From: Chaetoderma sp. LZ-2023a
Taxonomy: Eukaryota > Mollusca > Caudofoveata > Chaetodermatida > Chaetodermatidae
Assembly: GCA_034401795.1 (NCBI GenBank)
Contig: CM067374.1
Span: 98,180,860 to 98,244,859 of the forward strand
DNA length: 64,000 bases
Direction: 5' to 3'
Shown here: piece by piece, positions 22,531 through 34,179 of the stretch
Position numbering within the stretch: position 1 is the stretch's first letter
Layout: every line of letters begins with the position of its first letter
Made by a program: the position numbers and the translations under genes
The notes under the pieces: model-generated
Told to the model about the DNA's origin: nothing
What the model saw: the letters and a program-made list of their open reading frames with translations, nothing else
Databases searched by the model: none

Positions 22531-23270
22531 TAAATGGCCGCAGCATACTCGGGTTCCAGGGTGATGGGATCTGCGGTACCATTGAACACTCTAAAGGGTA
22601 TCTTCCCTTTATCAGTGGTGTCCACTATTATGCAGGGACTTGCGCATTGTGAGGCGATCATATAATCAGGGTCGGGTTCCAGCATGGCGATGTGTGTGTT
22701 GCTTCCTAACTGTGGTGTAGTGGCCCATAGGATCCGTTCCTGTCCTGGCTCAACCATGGCAGTACTTGATAGTATTACTGCACACGTATCGTATAATGAC
22801 GATGCTGGTCTGAGAAGTATTCGTCGGCCGTGTATGTCGAGTTCCTGTTGTGTGCAGTGTATGATGGCTTCGCTGGCACTGAGAAAATCAGAGCCAAGTA
22901 GGATGTCGTTATGAACGGAGGCGATGACAACTCTGAATGAATTGCATTTCCTCTATTTGAATGACTAAATTAACCACACCAGCCACGGGTACATCTGCTC
23001 CCGTAGCCGTCTGTAAGTAAATATTTGTAGGCTTAAGGGGGGGGGGGATTTTATGAGGTGGGATGCTCTCATATAAGCGCTGGTTAAAAACTGTAATAGA
23101 AGCTCCGGTGTCGACGGTGGCACTTGTAGAAATGCCACTAAATGGACAGGCACATTTGTAGATTACCTTATGATGAACCTGCGGAAGAGTTTCCAATGAT
23201 GCTGTCCGCGATAATGGCGTGGGAGCAGCATCACTCTGTATATATTTCGACTGTCTCCGTATTGCTTCTC
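22531..23270 (-). pseudogene. Retroelement aspartic protease region, frameshifted
   Basis: 'TVDTGASITVFN' near 23110 is the aspartic-protease active-site D-T-G motif, and 'DILLGSDFL' near 22890 is the second hallmark (hydrophobic-hydrophobic-Gly). The two halves are in different frames because of a short local duplication of ATTC (minus strand) near 22934-22943. A second frame change near 22531-22545 separates the spacer ('EPEYAAAI') from the RT frame. It would process Gag-Pol in a working element. Order and strand agree with gag upstream and RT downstream. Confidence 0.8.
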
Positions 23271-24627
23271 GTAATTTTGCAGGTGGCTGAGTGAGGAATG
23301 GGCCAGTTCGTCATCTCCGCTGGGGTGTAGGCTGCGGTGAAGACGGAGCTGGGGGTAGCAATGGTGGCGGCGTTGTTGTGGTTTCTGTGTGAGCAGTATT
23401 AGTATAGACAGCGGCGCGTATGGGATGACGGATAAGTTCTACCTGTGCAAGCCATTTCCGGCAATGCTTCATAGGATGTTTTTTTGAAGCACAGAAGAAA
23501 CAGCATGGTTTCCATGGATGTGCGTTCTTCCATCCATGTCAGCGCTTGTGCATCCATGAGGCGGAATGAATTGTCTCTCCCGAATCGCTACTGTCTGTTG
23601 ATGCGGAAGATGATGCTGATTGGGGTGGTGTTCTGCCTACCACCAGAGGGCACCAAGAGTCTAGTGTCTTGGTGGCGGGACGTGGTGTTTTCAAAAACGT
23701 TGTTTCAGTGGAGGTACTACAACCTACTACTGCCGTTTTACATAGGAAAGAAGGTTTGTCATGTATGGAAAAAGAAGGGGATGTCCTTGCTGTGGATGGG
23801 GAAGACAACGTAGACATGGAAACATTGGAAGTCGTGCATTTTGGTGTTGGTGTGAAAGCTGATTTCTGTGGATGATGGTTAGTCACTGAACGTTGTTGCG
23901 TGAAAGTCACAGTTGAGCCGGGAGAAGGATACGGGCACCGAAGTGGCTCCATGTAATTCAGTACCCTTAGGAGTTTGACTGTTTCTCTGGTTGCGGTGTG
24001 CTGCGGTCTGGAGCAGGCATTGTGGAGGGAGGTCGGTTAGGACACTGCTCCCTCCAATGTCCTGGCTGACAGCATCCGAAACAGGTATTCGGTGGCGGTG
24101 TGGTGCTGGTAGTGTTTGCTGTTCTAAACTGTGGGGTGGCGAGGTTGGTGCTGAGTGTGGTTACCAAATTGGTGAGTGCAGAGATCTGCACATTAATCTC
24201 GTCTATCCACTCTCTCATGTTGCCGTTATTGTTGTTGTTGCACTGGGGCTCCGCTGTACCCTACTCTGCGGGCACGGCCCCTACCTCCAGGCGCTTGATT
24301 CTGACTGGTCTTCTGCATATCTGATGGTGGTGGTGTCTGTGCGGTTGGTGTTGCTGATCTGGGGGGAGCACTAGTGGCCGGGGCGATAGCTGCACCCTCT
24401 ATCTCATTGATACGATGGAGTTGGCACCGGTTATTCTTCTCCCGCTCTAGAAGGTTCTCGATATGAACCGCAGTTGCCGTTATTTGGGCCAAACTTCCGT
24501 GGTCGCCAAGAAATGCATCGCTTAATGCATCGATGAAAGTATCGAGATGCAAGTGAAGTACGCCCTCCGTATTGGTGCTTGGATATGCGCGGGTGACTAC
24601 CCTTCGAATACGGGAAGGTGTCGCCAC
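23271..24627 (-). pseudogene. Partial gag with two CCHC zinc knuckles
   Basis: The minus-strand frame from 24627 ('RAYPSTNTEGVLHLHLDTFIDALSDAFL') matches the C-terminal half of Ty3/gypsy capsid. The N-terminal capsid is absent because the LTR begins right at this point. The frame ends at a TAA at 24226-24228 after a CAA repeat and resumes in another frame at 24218. There, 'CFGCCQPGHWREQC' fits C-x2-C-x4-H-x4-C. A Pro/Ser/Thr-rich spacer follows (23952-23539). Then 'CFFCASKKHPMKHC' at about 23463-23504 is a second exact C-x2-C-x4-H-x4-C knuckle. The two knuckles, about 190 residues apart, are more widely spaced than usual. The frame at 24627 has no ATG, consistent with 5' truncation. Confidence 0.8.
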
Positions 24628-27436
24628 GGCTTAAAGCGGGCAAAGAATAGTAGGCAAAAATGGGCCTACTCTAATATTTCAAACAAAAATGCTGTAGAAA
24701 GAAAAGACATACCCAGTGAGATTATGTCTATAGGGGTGCGTACTGTTTTACGTGAAGAGGGAACAGAAGATTCCCGATGGATTCCTTCGTTACCGTCTCA
24801 TGTGATTGGTAATATGTTGAATTAGTAGTTGCCGCTTTATTTCTGTGGGCCTTCTGCTTTGCTTAATTCCGTTTAGTTGTTTTCAGAACAAGAATTAGTT
24901 TAGGCCGCAACTGGCTGATATCTACCTAGCTATTAGACATGGTTGTCACGGAGAACAGATGCCTGCGGACATCAATACTGTAGACAGCGGGATCTCTGAA
25001 CTGGGTGAGAACCCGGACATTCCGCTTCGCAACCACATGAAACATTACAGGACATGGTTTACATTTCACGGAAGCATTATTAGGCCATATCTCCTATCGT
25101 TATGGTGGGGGTAAGAGAGACGAATGCACACTATAAATGTCCTTCCCGTAAGGGCGTGGCAGATCTGAATATCATACCCAGACATTTTAACAGAATTCGG
25201 TGAGAATACGTATCTCGCCCGTCACCAGGTCCTATGGAACTAACCGTTTAACCTGTCATTAGGTTTATATACAAGTTGCCAGTTTTGCACTGTGGTGCGG
25301 GATGGTTGTCAGTAAATAAAATAATAATTAATACATGTGTTTTCGCAGTGCTTTCCTACATTGGCTTAAAGTACTATCTACTAAGTATCCGAAGATACAC
25401 GGGAATGTGTATGTGATACTGCACCCTAGCCATCACCGCTCGGAAACCCCAATAGTTTCCCAGAGTCGGATCAGCCCATGGTGCGGATAGGGACATCCAA
25501 ACAATTAAGAAGTCACAAGGCTAAGAGGAATATGAAGAGAGATAAAATCTTGAAGTTATGAGTCTTACCGGAGTGCGGGGCTAGATTATCGCACTGCCGG
25601 AAGAGTAGAGTATATTACACAGTATGTAATGAGGAAATTGTCTCTAATCATTTTGAACCTATCCTATCGAGCTGAATAGAAAAGGTTTAGTCGGTAGCAT
25701 GCCGGGCTAAAATACTGTTTATATAAATGTTGCTGTATAGTGTTTCCTACGTGCACTGCATTCCTATATTTCCTATAACTTAAGCAAAACAATTTAACGG
25801 ATGGCCACTGGCCATATACATACGTAATCTAACCAGAACAAACAATACGGTGGCAATGATTAAGATATATATATAGTAATACAGGTTAACGAACCTACTA
25901 TAGTGCGGTTAGCAACACATTGAGGAAAATGAGAATAACTATTTAACAAATACAGAAATTATAACTATCGGTCCTAAGACCGCCACGGTTCCTTTTAGTC
26001 ATCGGAACCGTTAATACGGATACGAGATAATTAACGAAACCTATATAGAGAAATAATTAAACGGTGAAGTATAGTTACTTGAATACTTGGTAGTCATTCG
26101 CAAGTTAGGCTACCGTGCCACTGAAATTGACACGTCAATCCGTAGTCGACGTGAGATGATGCGCTCTCCGGAAGCTGGAAAGTTCCCTCAGGCTGGTCCC
26201 GCAAGCTGTTTTTCCGCAAACAAGGGTCCCGTAAGAACGTTCATGGCGGGGGAAGGACATCACTTAGTGCTGTAGGCCTAATAGAATGTCTAACGAGCAG
26301 TCAGTAAAACATATGATAGTACTACGTGGTGAAGAAAGTTCCCATACACCGATGGCATGGATGGAAGGTGTAAACAACCCGATCACTAGCGGGGGTTGTT
26401 AGAGGCAAATGAAGATACGAAACAAAGCTTCACGGTGCTGGGTACGTCAACCAGCTCTGAAGACGCACTGGGCAGAGTTTACTTGCTGCGGTCGAAAGTT
26501 GAAAGAACCTAAACGATTGGTGCGTCGTCGTTTAAAATACCACTTTTAGGCGTGGCCGGCAGATCCGGCGAGTCATCCATCAAAGAACATCCTGCCTCTA
26601 CATCTGTAGACTCACATATTCAGGCCGCAAAGGCCTCACCGCAAGTTTGTGTTCCGAATGTAGATGTAGTATTCGTGAACGATTATCAAAAGTTCCAAAT
26701 TACTCCCGCAGATGGGGAGTTACAAAAACTGTTTTAGTGTGGTGGGTTGGCTACCGGTAGCTACGGAAACACGACGGAAACTGAAGTCACATGCGTAATA
26801 TCTGTCGATCGTAGCTAGTACAGGTCCAACCTGTTCGGCCCCTGGCCAAGGATGCTCTCGATCACTGGATCGCTTCTCCTTTTATACTCTCCGTGACGTC
26901 ACAGGCGCAGGCTTCATCCAATCATCGTTCGAGCAACAGCCAATCAGCACACAGCTAATAATAGCGTCGTCGAACGTTCTAGAACATTCTAGAAGCTTTA
27001 CGTCCACGTGGTTATGACATCAGGGCAATATTTTGAAGATAATCAAGAATAGTTTTTCCTGGATAACTCAGCCATTTCTCAACCGATTTTGAAATGGTTT
27101 ACAGATTTGGAAAGCCCGTCGAATTCTGGTCTTGATTAATGCCAGATTTAACGGGAACAGAAATCAATAAGGATTACAGAGTACCAGCTCGGTACACTAT
27201 AAGCGCCATCCTATCTAGGTCACAACTACGTGCTCCATAGAAACAGCGTCCTGGAGCGCATGCGCATAATGCGTTTTAATGAACTTAGGCGTTTTTAGAC
27301 AGGCTCTCTCTCCCAAAGGCCTATATATGCTTATAGCTCTACACAGAGGTGCGTGTTCAGGAAACGAATCCTAGATGGGCGGCGCGTACCCAGCTTAGCT
27401 GGTAAGGCGGTACCCGACCGGTCGATCCGAACTACA
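24619..27436 (-). repeat. Long terminal repeat, 5' copy of the minus-strand element
   Basis: Partner of 14171-16979, same orientation, with TG...CA ends. It keeps about 53 bp near the U3 start (about 27365-27418) that the other copy lacks. The inner boundary is followed directly by mid-gag coding sequence, so the primer-binding site, leader and gag start are missing. No target-site duplication is apparent when the outer flanks of the pair are compared. By-eye divergence of several percent implies an old insertion. Confidence 0.82.
26850..26994 (-). promoter_or_regulatory. LTR U3 promoter with heat-shock element (5' LTR copy)
   Basis: In minus-strand order there is a five-unit heat-shock element with exact alternating GAA/TTC phasing (26994-26972), CCAAT boxes at 26940-26944 and 26918-26922 (plus coordinates), a perfect CRE TGACGTCA at 26894-26901 and TATAAAAGG at 26878-26886. 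Initiation is expected near 26850. The arrangement resembles animal HSP70 promoters and predicts transcription induced by heat or stress through HSF1. Confidence 0.8.
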
Positions 27437-27439
27437 CAA

Positions 27440-29075
27440 TCTCATCTTCTGTCCTTACACCTTGAGGGTAACAATCTTGGCACCTGAGGTACGGCCTACC
27501 CCCGGGAACAGAATTATGACACCTCCATGCCGATATCATCCATAAGTATCAAACTTGTTGGAAAAGTAAGTCATCAATGACTGCGGGCTGACATCTGCAT
27601 ACAGAGGCAACTCTGATTAAGTCTAACCTTCTTCAAACTAGATACTGTGCTCAACATCCTCAAATGATGCGATCTTCCCAGGAGCTTACCCTAGCTACGT
27701 AGAATGTACGTCGGCTCACTGAAACATCAAAGAGGCAAACCTTAGGTGCAGACTGTTGACAATATAACATCGACAGTCCATGAATTCAAGAGACAAACGT
27801 AGCTACACACTCAGAGCAGCAACTTCAGACAGGCCATAAGCTAGTACTAATGGAGTGAAAACAGGCAATATACTGGGGTTTAGACTTCGTAATCGGACCA
27901 GGGTTCTTGGACCATGTCATTAGTTTTGGATACATCAGTGATCGCATTGCATTCATCGACCTGGCTTTACCAACGTGAAAACGCACAACCACTAAGTGTC
28001 GCATAGTCAACATATATGGACCAACTACCGAAAAATCCAAAGTGAATCCAGCAATATTATATTCCTTCCATGCAGAACTGAGTTCCGCCATTACAATCCC
28101 ATCCAGATGTCAAGCCTTCCTGTGTGGAGATTTCAACTCCAAGCTAGGTAAACTCGCCAATACAGAAAAGGTAAACTCGCCAATGCAGAAAAAAGCAAGA
28201 CTTGGTTTATGCATGGGATCATATGGAGAGGGCACATGCAACAGCAATGGAAATGCACTGGTGGCATTCCTTAGTTCCAATGGCTTAGTTGCTACAAATA
28301 CGGCTTTAAAATACACATGCTATCACCGGACAACATGGACAGGACACATTGCTGATCGCAAATTCCCAAAAGGCGCTAAGGTTACAACAACAATCTTCAA
28401 CCAAATAGACTTCATACTATACAAAATAGAAGCAAACCCCCTACTTAGGGATGTTCATTCGTATGGAGGCGTAGATCTCAATTCTGACCATAAGCCAGTC
28501 ATTACACGCCTTCAGATGAACCATCTCTACACCTAATGTATATACGCCATACCAGGCAAGACGGTAGAGTCACCTACAACCTACCCAAGCGCATCAGCCA
28601 CTCAAATATCATACAAAAGGCCCTCGGGGAGCAGATAGCTAACATTAATGTCAACTCTGATCCAAACAAAACCCTAATCAAAATACTGAAAATCTGAAAT
28701 GTATGGAATCATCAGCGCCCAGCATCACAGGAGTTCTAAAAACAACCGAACTAGGTATACTGATGACCCTGAAGTAGTAAAACTATCATCAGAGCAGAAA
28801 ATGGTACTGCCGTGCATCTTTCAAAGTGGCCAAAATTCAACAAGCAGAGTCCCTAGCAGATGAAATTACTGCAACGGGTGACTGTCACAAAATGTTTCAG
28901 GCAGCCTGAGCCTTGAGAGTTACGGACTACACACCACCACTCACTGTACACAACTCTGAAGGACACTTTATCGAGACTGACCAGGGCAAAGCCGAGGCAA
29001 TTCGAGAATGGTTCAAGGAACAGTTCACTTACCACGATGATGAGCCCTTGCATCCGTACTCATGACACCCCAAGC
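27440..29075 (+). pseudogene. LINE endonuclease fragment, EEP family
   Basis: A plus-strand open reading starts near 27690 with 'LAT-NVRRLTE', where a TAG replaces the Trp expected in LATWNVRTL. 'RIVNIYGPTTE' follows. The frame 28042-28536 reads 'FLCGDFNSKLG', 'GEGTCNSNGNALVAFLSSNGL', 'TTWTGHIADRK', 'NQIDFILYK' and 'SYGGVDLNSDHKPV'. These are the GDFN, ID-(I/V) and SDH catalytic blocks of the endonuclease part of RTE/CR1-like LINEs (often annotated as craniofacial development protein 2-like). Fragments continue to about 29075 with stops. The element abuts the LTR end at 27437, so one inserted beside or into the other. Confidence 0.75.
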
Positions 29076-29210
29076 CTTTACTAACACCAATTAAAACAGC
29101 AGAAGTTGAGAACAAGTGAGATTATCTCAAAACCGATCACACACCTACTCAATTCAGCTATTATGCACCCCTTCCCATCGATGCTGTATACCAAGGCACC
29201 ATTATCGCAC

Positions 29211-29252
29211 ACTGTGTGTGTGAGTGAGTGAGTGAGTGAGTGAGTGAGTGAG

Positions 29253-29320
<68 letters not shown>

Positions 29321-29397
29321 TGTACGATGGCATTTGGGGTGAAATAGCAACAATACTGCGTAACCCAGAGAACATTACAGAAAGGTTCATCTCTGAC

Positions 29398-29441
<44 letters not shown>

Positions 29442-29534
29442 TGCGTGCGTGTTTGTGCGTGCGTGAGTGCGTGCGTGTGTGTGTGTGCGTGCGTGCGTGT
29501 GTGTGGTGTAGGGGTGGGGGGGGGGGGGAGGGGG
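29211..29534. repeat. Compound microsatellite (GTGA)n-(TGCG)n-(TG)n-poly G
   Basis: GTGA units at 29211-29252 pass into TGCG units to 29321. A unique 75-bp spacer separates these from TG dinucleotides at 29399-29436, mixed TGCG/TG to 29505, and a G run at about 29515-29528. It explains the Thr-His-Ala-Arg and Cys-Val open frames. Confidence 0.97.
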
Positions 29535-29899
29535 CTACCGTTAACAATGCAGAGCTAATCACTGAGTATCCTATCGGAGGAGCAGGAAAAAGAAAGAGTA
29601 CACGTTTTGTCGATTCATGATGGACCGGTTATTGGATCTAATGCGTCAGCCACAGTCAAAAAGTCTAAAGTCTCAGATAATCAGGACTTAGACCTGACCC
29701 ACCCTCCATTTTTCTATAATGTCTTGTCATAAGATCTGGGGGACTTAGATCTAGCCGAACAGACTCTGGTAGAATTCACATTAGCAGAAGAAGAAGCAGA
29801 AAAAACAGAATCATAAGAGACCTAGATGTAAGGGCTGCAGCAGACTTCGAGAATCTATTAACGGGTTTAGCTGATCATATGAACGAAACTGACAATTTC

Positions 29900-30770
29900 G
29901 AGAAGGAACAATGATACATGTGTGCCCTTCCAGAGAATCCATTTTACGGCGGTGCTTTGAAGGATGACATCTCTATGCCCAAAAGATGGTTCCTGCCAAA
30001 TATAATTAAAATTGTCATAGTGGTTCTCGAGAAAAAGCCATTTTAAATTTCCTATTACTTTAGTATGGGATTTTTTGGCTGGAAACTGACCCAAGATAGC
30101 TGCTAAACAACTTTGCGACAGTTTTGAAACTGGCAAATTTTAAATCAGCAAACCCAAATACCTATATAAAACCAATTTCGGCTTTAAAATCCATCCAAAA
30201 AATCCAATATGGCCGCCAAGCACACTACATTTTGATTGGACAATGGTGGCAATGTTTTTTTGATGTATCAACTTCCCTTGAACAAACTTTAATGGCCCTT
30301 AGTGCATAATCATATTTCCCAAATTTCGGCCCAATCCGTTTAGCAGTTCTGGAGTTGTTTTCGCGAAAACTAGGTCATCAAAGACATTTGGTCAATCAAG
30401 TTCCCTCGAACAAACTTAGTTCAGCTCTTGCACTAGCTTATTGTTGGTCGCCGTCCAAATTTGCGGCTCAGCTTCCTTTATACAAACCTGGATCTCAAAG
30501 TCAAATATAATTTAAATCGGCCGAGTGGTTCCTGAGAAACGGTCATAGTTAAGAATAGGCTGATGGCCGGAGACCGGATGGATGGAGAGATGGACGATTG
30601 CTATGTCATAAGCTCACTTGGCCATTCTGACCAGGCGAGCTAATAATTGAAATCGGCCCAGTGATTCATGAGAAGTTGCTTAAAACAAAACTTGACGGAC
30701 GATGGGCGGTCGCCATGGCATAAACTCACTTGACCTTTCAGGCCGGGTGAGCTAAAATCTCTTGAAACTA
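29900..30770. repeat. Old dispersed repeat family ending in a short hairpin
   Basis: The segments include 'atggccgcc', 'aatcggccgagtggttc' and 'gacggacgatgg' landmarks. Twice (about 30612-30645 and 30720-30757) they end in an AGCTCACTTG...CAGGTGAGCT-like hairpin. The same end recurs at 35766 and 41965-42012, with a part at 46688. No protein is encoded. The DNA from 29540 to 29900 and from 30770 to 31128 holds nothing that I recognise. Confidence 0.7.
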
Positions 30771-31127
30771 CAGCCCGGACAAGAATAATCTATGATGTTC
30801 ATTGAACAATGAAAGGTAAGTAACGTCACACTGACCTACTTTTGATACATGACACGCCTTTAGGTTATGAAGCATCCATATAAGTTTGATGAGTAACTAT
30901 ACGTAAAAAACCCGTGAAAATATGGTCTGGTAAAAATATCGAGGACGGACTGACGGACGGGATGAACCGGTCACAATGACGCATGCACAAATGCATGCAC
31001 AGATGCATGGGCAAATCGATTACTATATACCCTATTTTGCGGTGGTATAATAATATGATCTTCGGCGTATCTTTTGGGAAATTATTTTACTTTCTCTCAT
31101 TAAATATCCATTTGTAGACCAAAGATA

Positions 31128-31176
31128 GAGTATTTTTGAAGATTTACCACTGGAATGACTTAGTGAAAGGGACATG
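31128..31176. repeat. Half copy of hairpin family 2
   Basis: Only one arm of the palindrome seen in full at 39.87, 44.3 and 59.3 kb is present ('TTTACCACTGGAATGACT'). Confidence 0.6.
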
Positions 31177-31445
31177 GATTTGATTGACAGACCATTAAGG
31201 TATTAATGTCTGTCAATTATCTGCCAATCAGATTCTCTACTTCAGAGACGTTTAGATTCAAATGCGAAGATGATGGCGCGGAAAACGGAAAGCGTTGGCC
31301 AAAATTCAAATTCGTCTCTATTTAAAGGTGCATTGATTGATAGATGTATAAATTTTATATATATTTGGACATTTGCCATTTCTAGCCAGTCACAATAGTA
31401 ATGTAGCTCAGTAACGATGTCCGTAGCATAAGTGCACCGCTCTCG

Positions 31446-31480
31446 ACCAGGGGGAGGGGGAGGCGGGGGGGGGGGGGGGT
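31446..31480. repeat. G-rich tract
   Basis: GGGGGAGGGGGAGGC followed by a run of about 14 G. The flanking region 31180-32000 has no recognisable gene. Confidence 0.9.
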
Positions 31481-32049
31481 GCAGATGTGAGGGAAGAAAA
31501 AATAAAGTGAGAGATGCCAAAAGCAAACCGAAATTCAAGTAAGGGCAAGCCCTTATTTTCAAAATCTTCAACTGAATACTTTTTCAGTCTAATTATTTTC
31601 AATATATTCCACATCATATTTCTTAGCTCATCAAAGATTTTTAGTATACCATGTGCTAAAAGCAGTAATTATTTAATCGACGACTTCAAAGAGATCATAC
31701 AAGTACTCTTCTAGATATTTTGGAAGTTTTAGAAAACTATAGTCTCAGCCAAAGTGCAATTACTTTGAAAACATAATATCTTCTTCGATCAATTTTAGAG
31801 GTCCAACAAGCGTGAAAAAACTTTGGATGAGCATGTAGTAGAGCTGTAGAGGCATTTATATTGATCATTGATATGTTCCAGCTGATCTCAGCCCACATTA
31901 TGGACTCACCGCGCTTGCCATGCCATGATTGTAGACAAGGGGTGTATGTAAGCGCGCCAATATTTAAAAAAAATGGAAATATAACAAAAGCTGGGTAATA
32001 AATGGCCCAATGGCCGTTGTGCTCACCTGGCTAATGAGGAACTGTAAAT

Positions 32050-33520
32050 CTGTTTAGATTAATTAATGCACAGCAAGCACCATTGGTAAATAAGACAAGC
32101 ATAACTGTTGCCATAGACCAATATAGCAATGGCCCTTATCATTATTGATCAATCAGGCAATTATCATTACCACTAATGACTAACAACGCAAGTGCCACTG
32201 ACATTATTAGCCAATGGGACAAGTACCATTTGTCAAGGGGACAAGCGTAACTGGTGCCATTGACAAATGGAAAGCGTGATCATTGGCCTTATTGGGTAAT
32301 GAGTCAAGACACAATTTACCAAAGGGGTAAGCATAACTGTTGTCACAGACCAACAAGCGTGCAGGTTCTTTATTGACCAAGGAGGCAAGTGTTACAAATA
32401 TAATTTACCAATGGATCAAACACCTTTGGTCAATGTGGCCAGGGTATATGATGCCATGGACAAATGGACAATATCATTGCATCATTGACAAATGAGACAA
32501 TCATCGCTGACACTAATGACAAACAAATCAAGTGTCATTTCCACTATTGACCAATGCGACAAGAAGCAGCTGTCAATGAGGAAAGCGTAAATGATGTCAA
32601 TGATCAATTGGTCAAGGATATCTGGAAAACAAATGGGCCGGAAATATAAACATTTGTGCAGGAAAAACAAAGTCTGTACATGTCTTACACTATTGGCCAC
32701 TAGAGGACGCTTAATTGCTCACGGGGGTGGGGGGGGGGCACACACATAACAAATGCTATTTACACATGGGCCACTGGACACCGACAGACTTAGAGAGGGA
32801 ATGCAAGAATATTGGTGTCCTTGATATTATTGACCACTGAAAAGAATATCATTGATCAATTGGGCAGCCATCCCTGCTACTACTTCCGAATGGTTCAAGT
32901 ACATTAACAGATGACATTTACTAATGGGACAATGGTCACAGTAAAAAACTCGATGAGGAAATGCAAAAATATTGGCATCCTTACATTACTGACCAACGGG
33001 AAAAGTATCATTGATCAATGAATGGGGCATTCCTCCCTGACGCTATTAAATCAAATAGTTAAAGTGTACCAACATCTGCCATTTATCAATGGGGCACTGG
33101 TCACAAGCAAAGATTTGAGCCGTTAATACAAACTATTCTTATTCTTGACACTATTTACCAATGGGAAAAGTACCATTGGTCAATGGGGCAGCCATCGCTG
33201 ACACTATTAACACCGCAGATGACATTTACCAATGGGACAATGGCCACAGTCAAACTTTTGGATGAGAAAATGCAAGAATATTGGTGTTCTTGCCATTATT
33301 GAGCAATTGGAAAACTATCATTTATCAATGGGACAGCCATCTCTGACACTATTGACCAATGGTTCAAGTGTCAGAACAATGACATTTACCAAAGGGCCAA
33401 TGGTCACAGTAAAAAGTTTGGACGAGGAAATGCAAGAATATTTATTATTGACCAACGGGGAAAGTACTGTTGCTCAAAGGCGCAGCCATTTCTGACACTA
33501 TTGTTAAATGATTAAGGTGT
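32050..33520. repeat. Degenerate minisatellite, unit about 155-160 bp
   Basis: Recurrent words such as 'ttgaccaatgggaca', 'cagccatc.ctgacactatt', 'gatgacatttaccaatggg' and 'gaggaaatgcaagaatatt' return with a period of about 155-160 bp from about 32790 to 33430 (markers near 32795, 32954, 33262 and 33423). They appear less regularly from 32050. No coding potential is seen. Confidence 0.8.
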
Positions 33521-34150
33521 ATTAAAGGGAGAGTTCTGTCAAATCTTTTTTAATCCATTAATAATTTAAGAAACGTGGCACAGATGTATTTTCGCCATAG
33601 AGTTCAATACTTTTTAAATGCCTTAAAAAGTCAGAGTTATGCCCCTTATTTCACGTCGCGGCCTTTTCATATTCATATGGCAAGTAGATATTGCCTGAAT
33701 GAACATATCTGCCAAATTTGGTTTTAATCCATCAACAATTGACGAAACAAATTGTTTTTACCATAGGGTTCAATTGTTTAAACGGTCCTAAGGAACCAGC
33801 GTTATGGCCCGTGTTTGAAGTCGCAGCCTCTTTATATTCATAGTCCAAATAGGCATTTAATTGAATGAACATATCTCGTAAATTTGACGAAACATATGTA
33901 TTATCACCATATGGTTCAGTAGTTTAAATCTATTAATGAGTCAGAGTTTTGGCCCATGCTTAACGGTGCGTCCTCTTTATATTTATAGTTCAAATATATA
34001 TTTGACTGAAGGAACACATCATAGTTCAAATGGACATTAGACTGAAGGAACATATCTGCTAGATTTCCATCATCAATTGACAAAAGACATGTATTTTCCC
34101 CCATAGGGTTCAATACTTAAAACTCCTTAATGAACAAGAGTTATGGCCAC
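33520..34150. repeat. Second degenerate tandem repeat
   Basis: Four or so units share 'tttaatccatcaacaattgacgaaac', 'ccatagggttcaat', 'gagtcagagttatggccc' and 'tgaatgaacatatctgccaaattt'. The right half has internal duplication ('ttcaaatagacat..gactgaaggaac' twice at 33990-34050). Confidence 0.75.
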
Positions 34151-34179
34151 TTCATATTTCCATATACAAGTTGGGTTCG

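Noticed and set aside
23991-24374. 127-codon plus-strand frame opposite gag
   Set aside because: Antisense shadow of the gag knuckle region.
24547-24825. 92-codon plus-strand frame across the LTR/gag boundary
   Set aside because: Antisense to gag and the LTR, and crosses a junction between two unrelated sequences.
27380-27437. tRNA-like A and B boxes (CAGCTTAGCTGG and GGTCGATCC) at the outer end of the 5' LTR
   Set aside because: Spacing of about 18 bases is too short for a tRNA or a functional polymerase III promoter, no cloverleaf can be drawn, and the stretch is simply U3 start sequence deleted from the other LTR.
29161-29620. Frames rich in Thr-His-Ala-Arg or Cys-Val
   Set aside because: Microsatellite translation only.
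30610-30650. Helitron 3' end suggested by a hairpin followed by CTAAT
   Set aside because: The CTAA lies within the hairpin stem rather than a few bases after it, other copies are followed by A or C, and no Helitron 5' TC end or helicase was seen.
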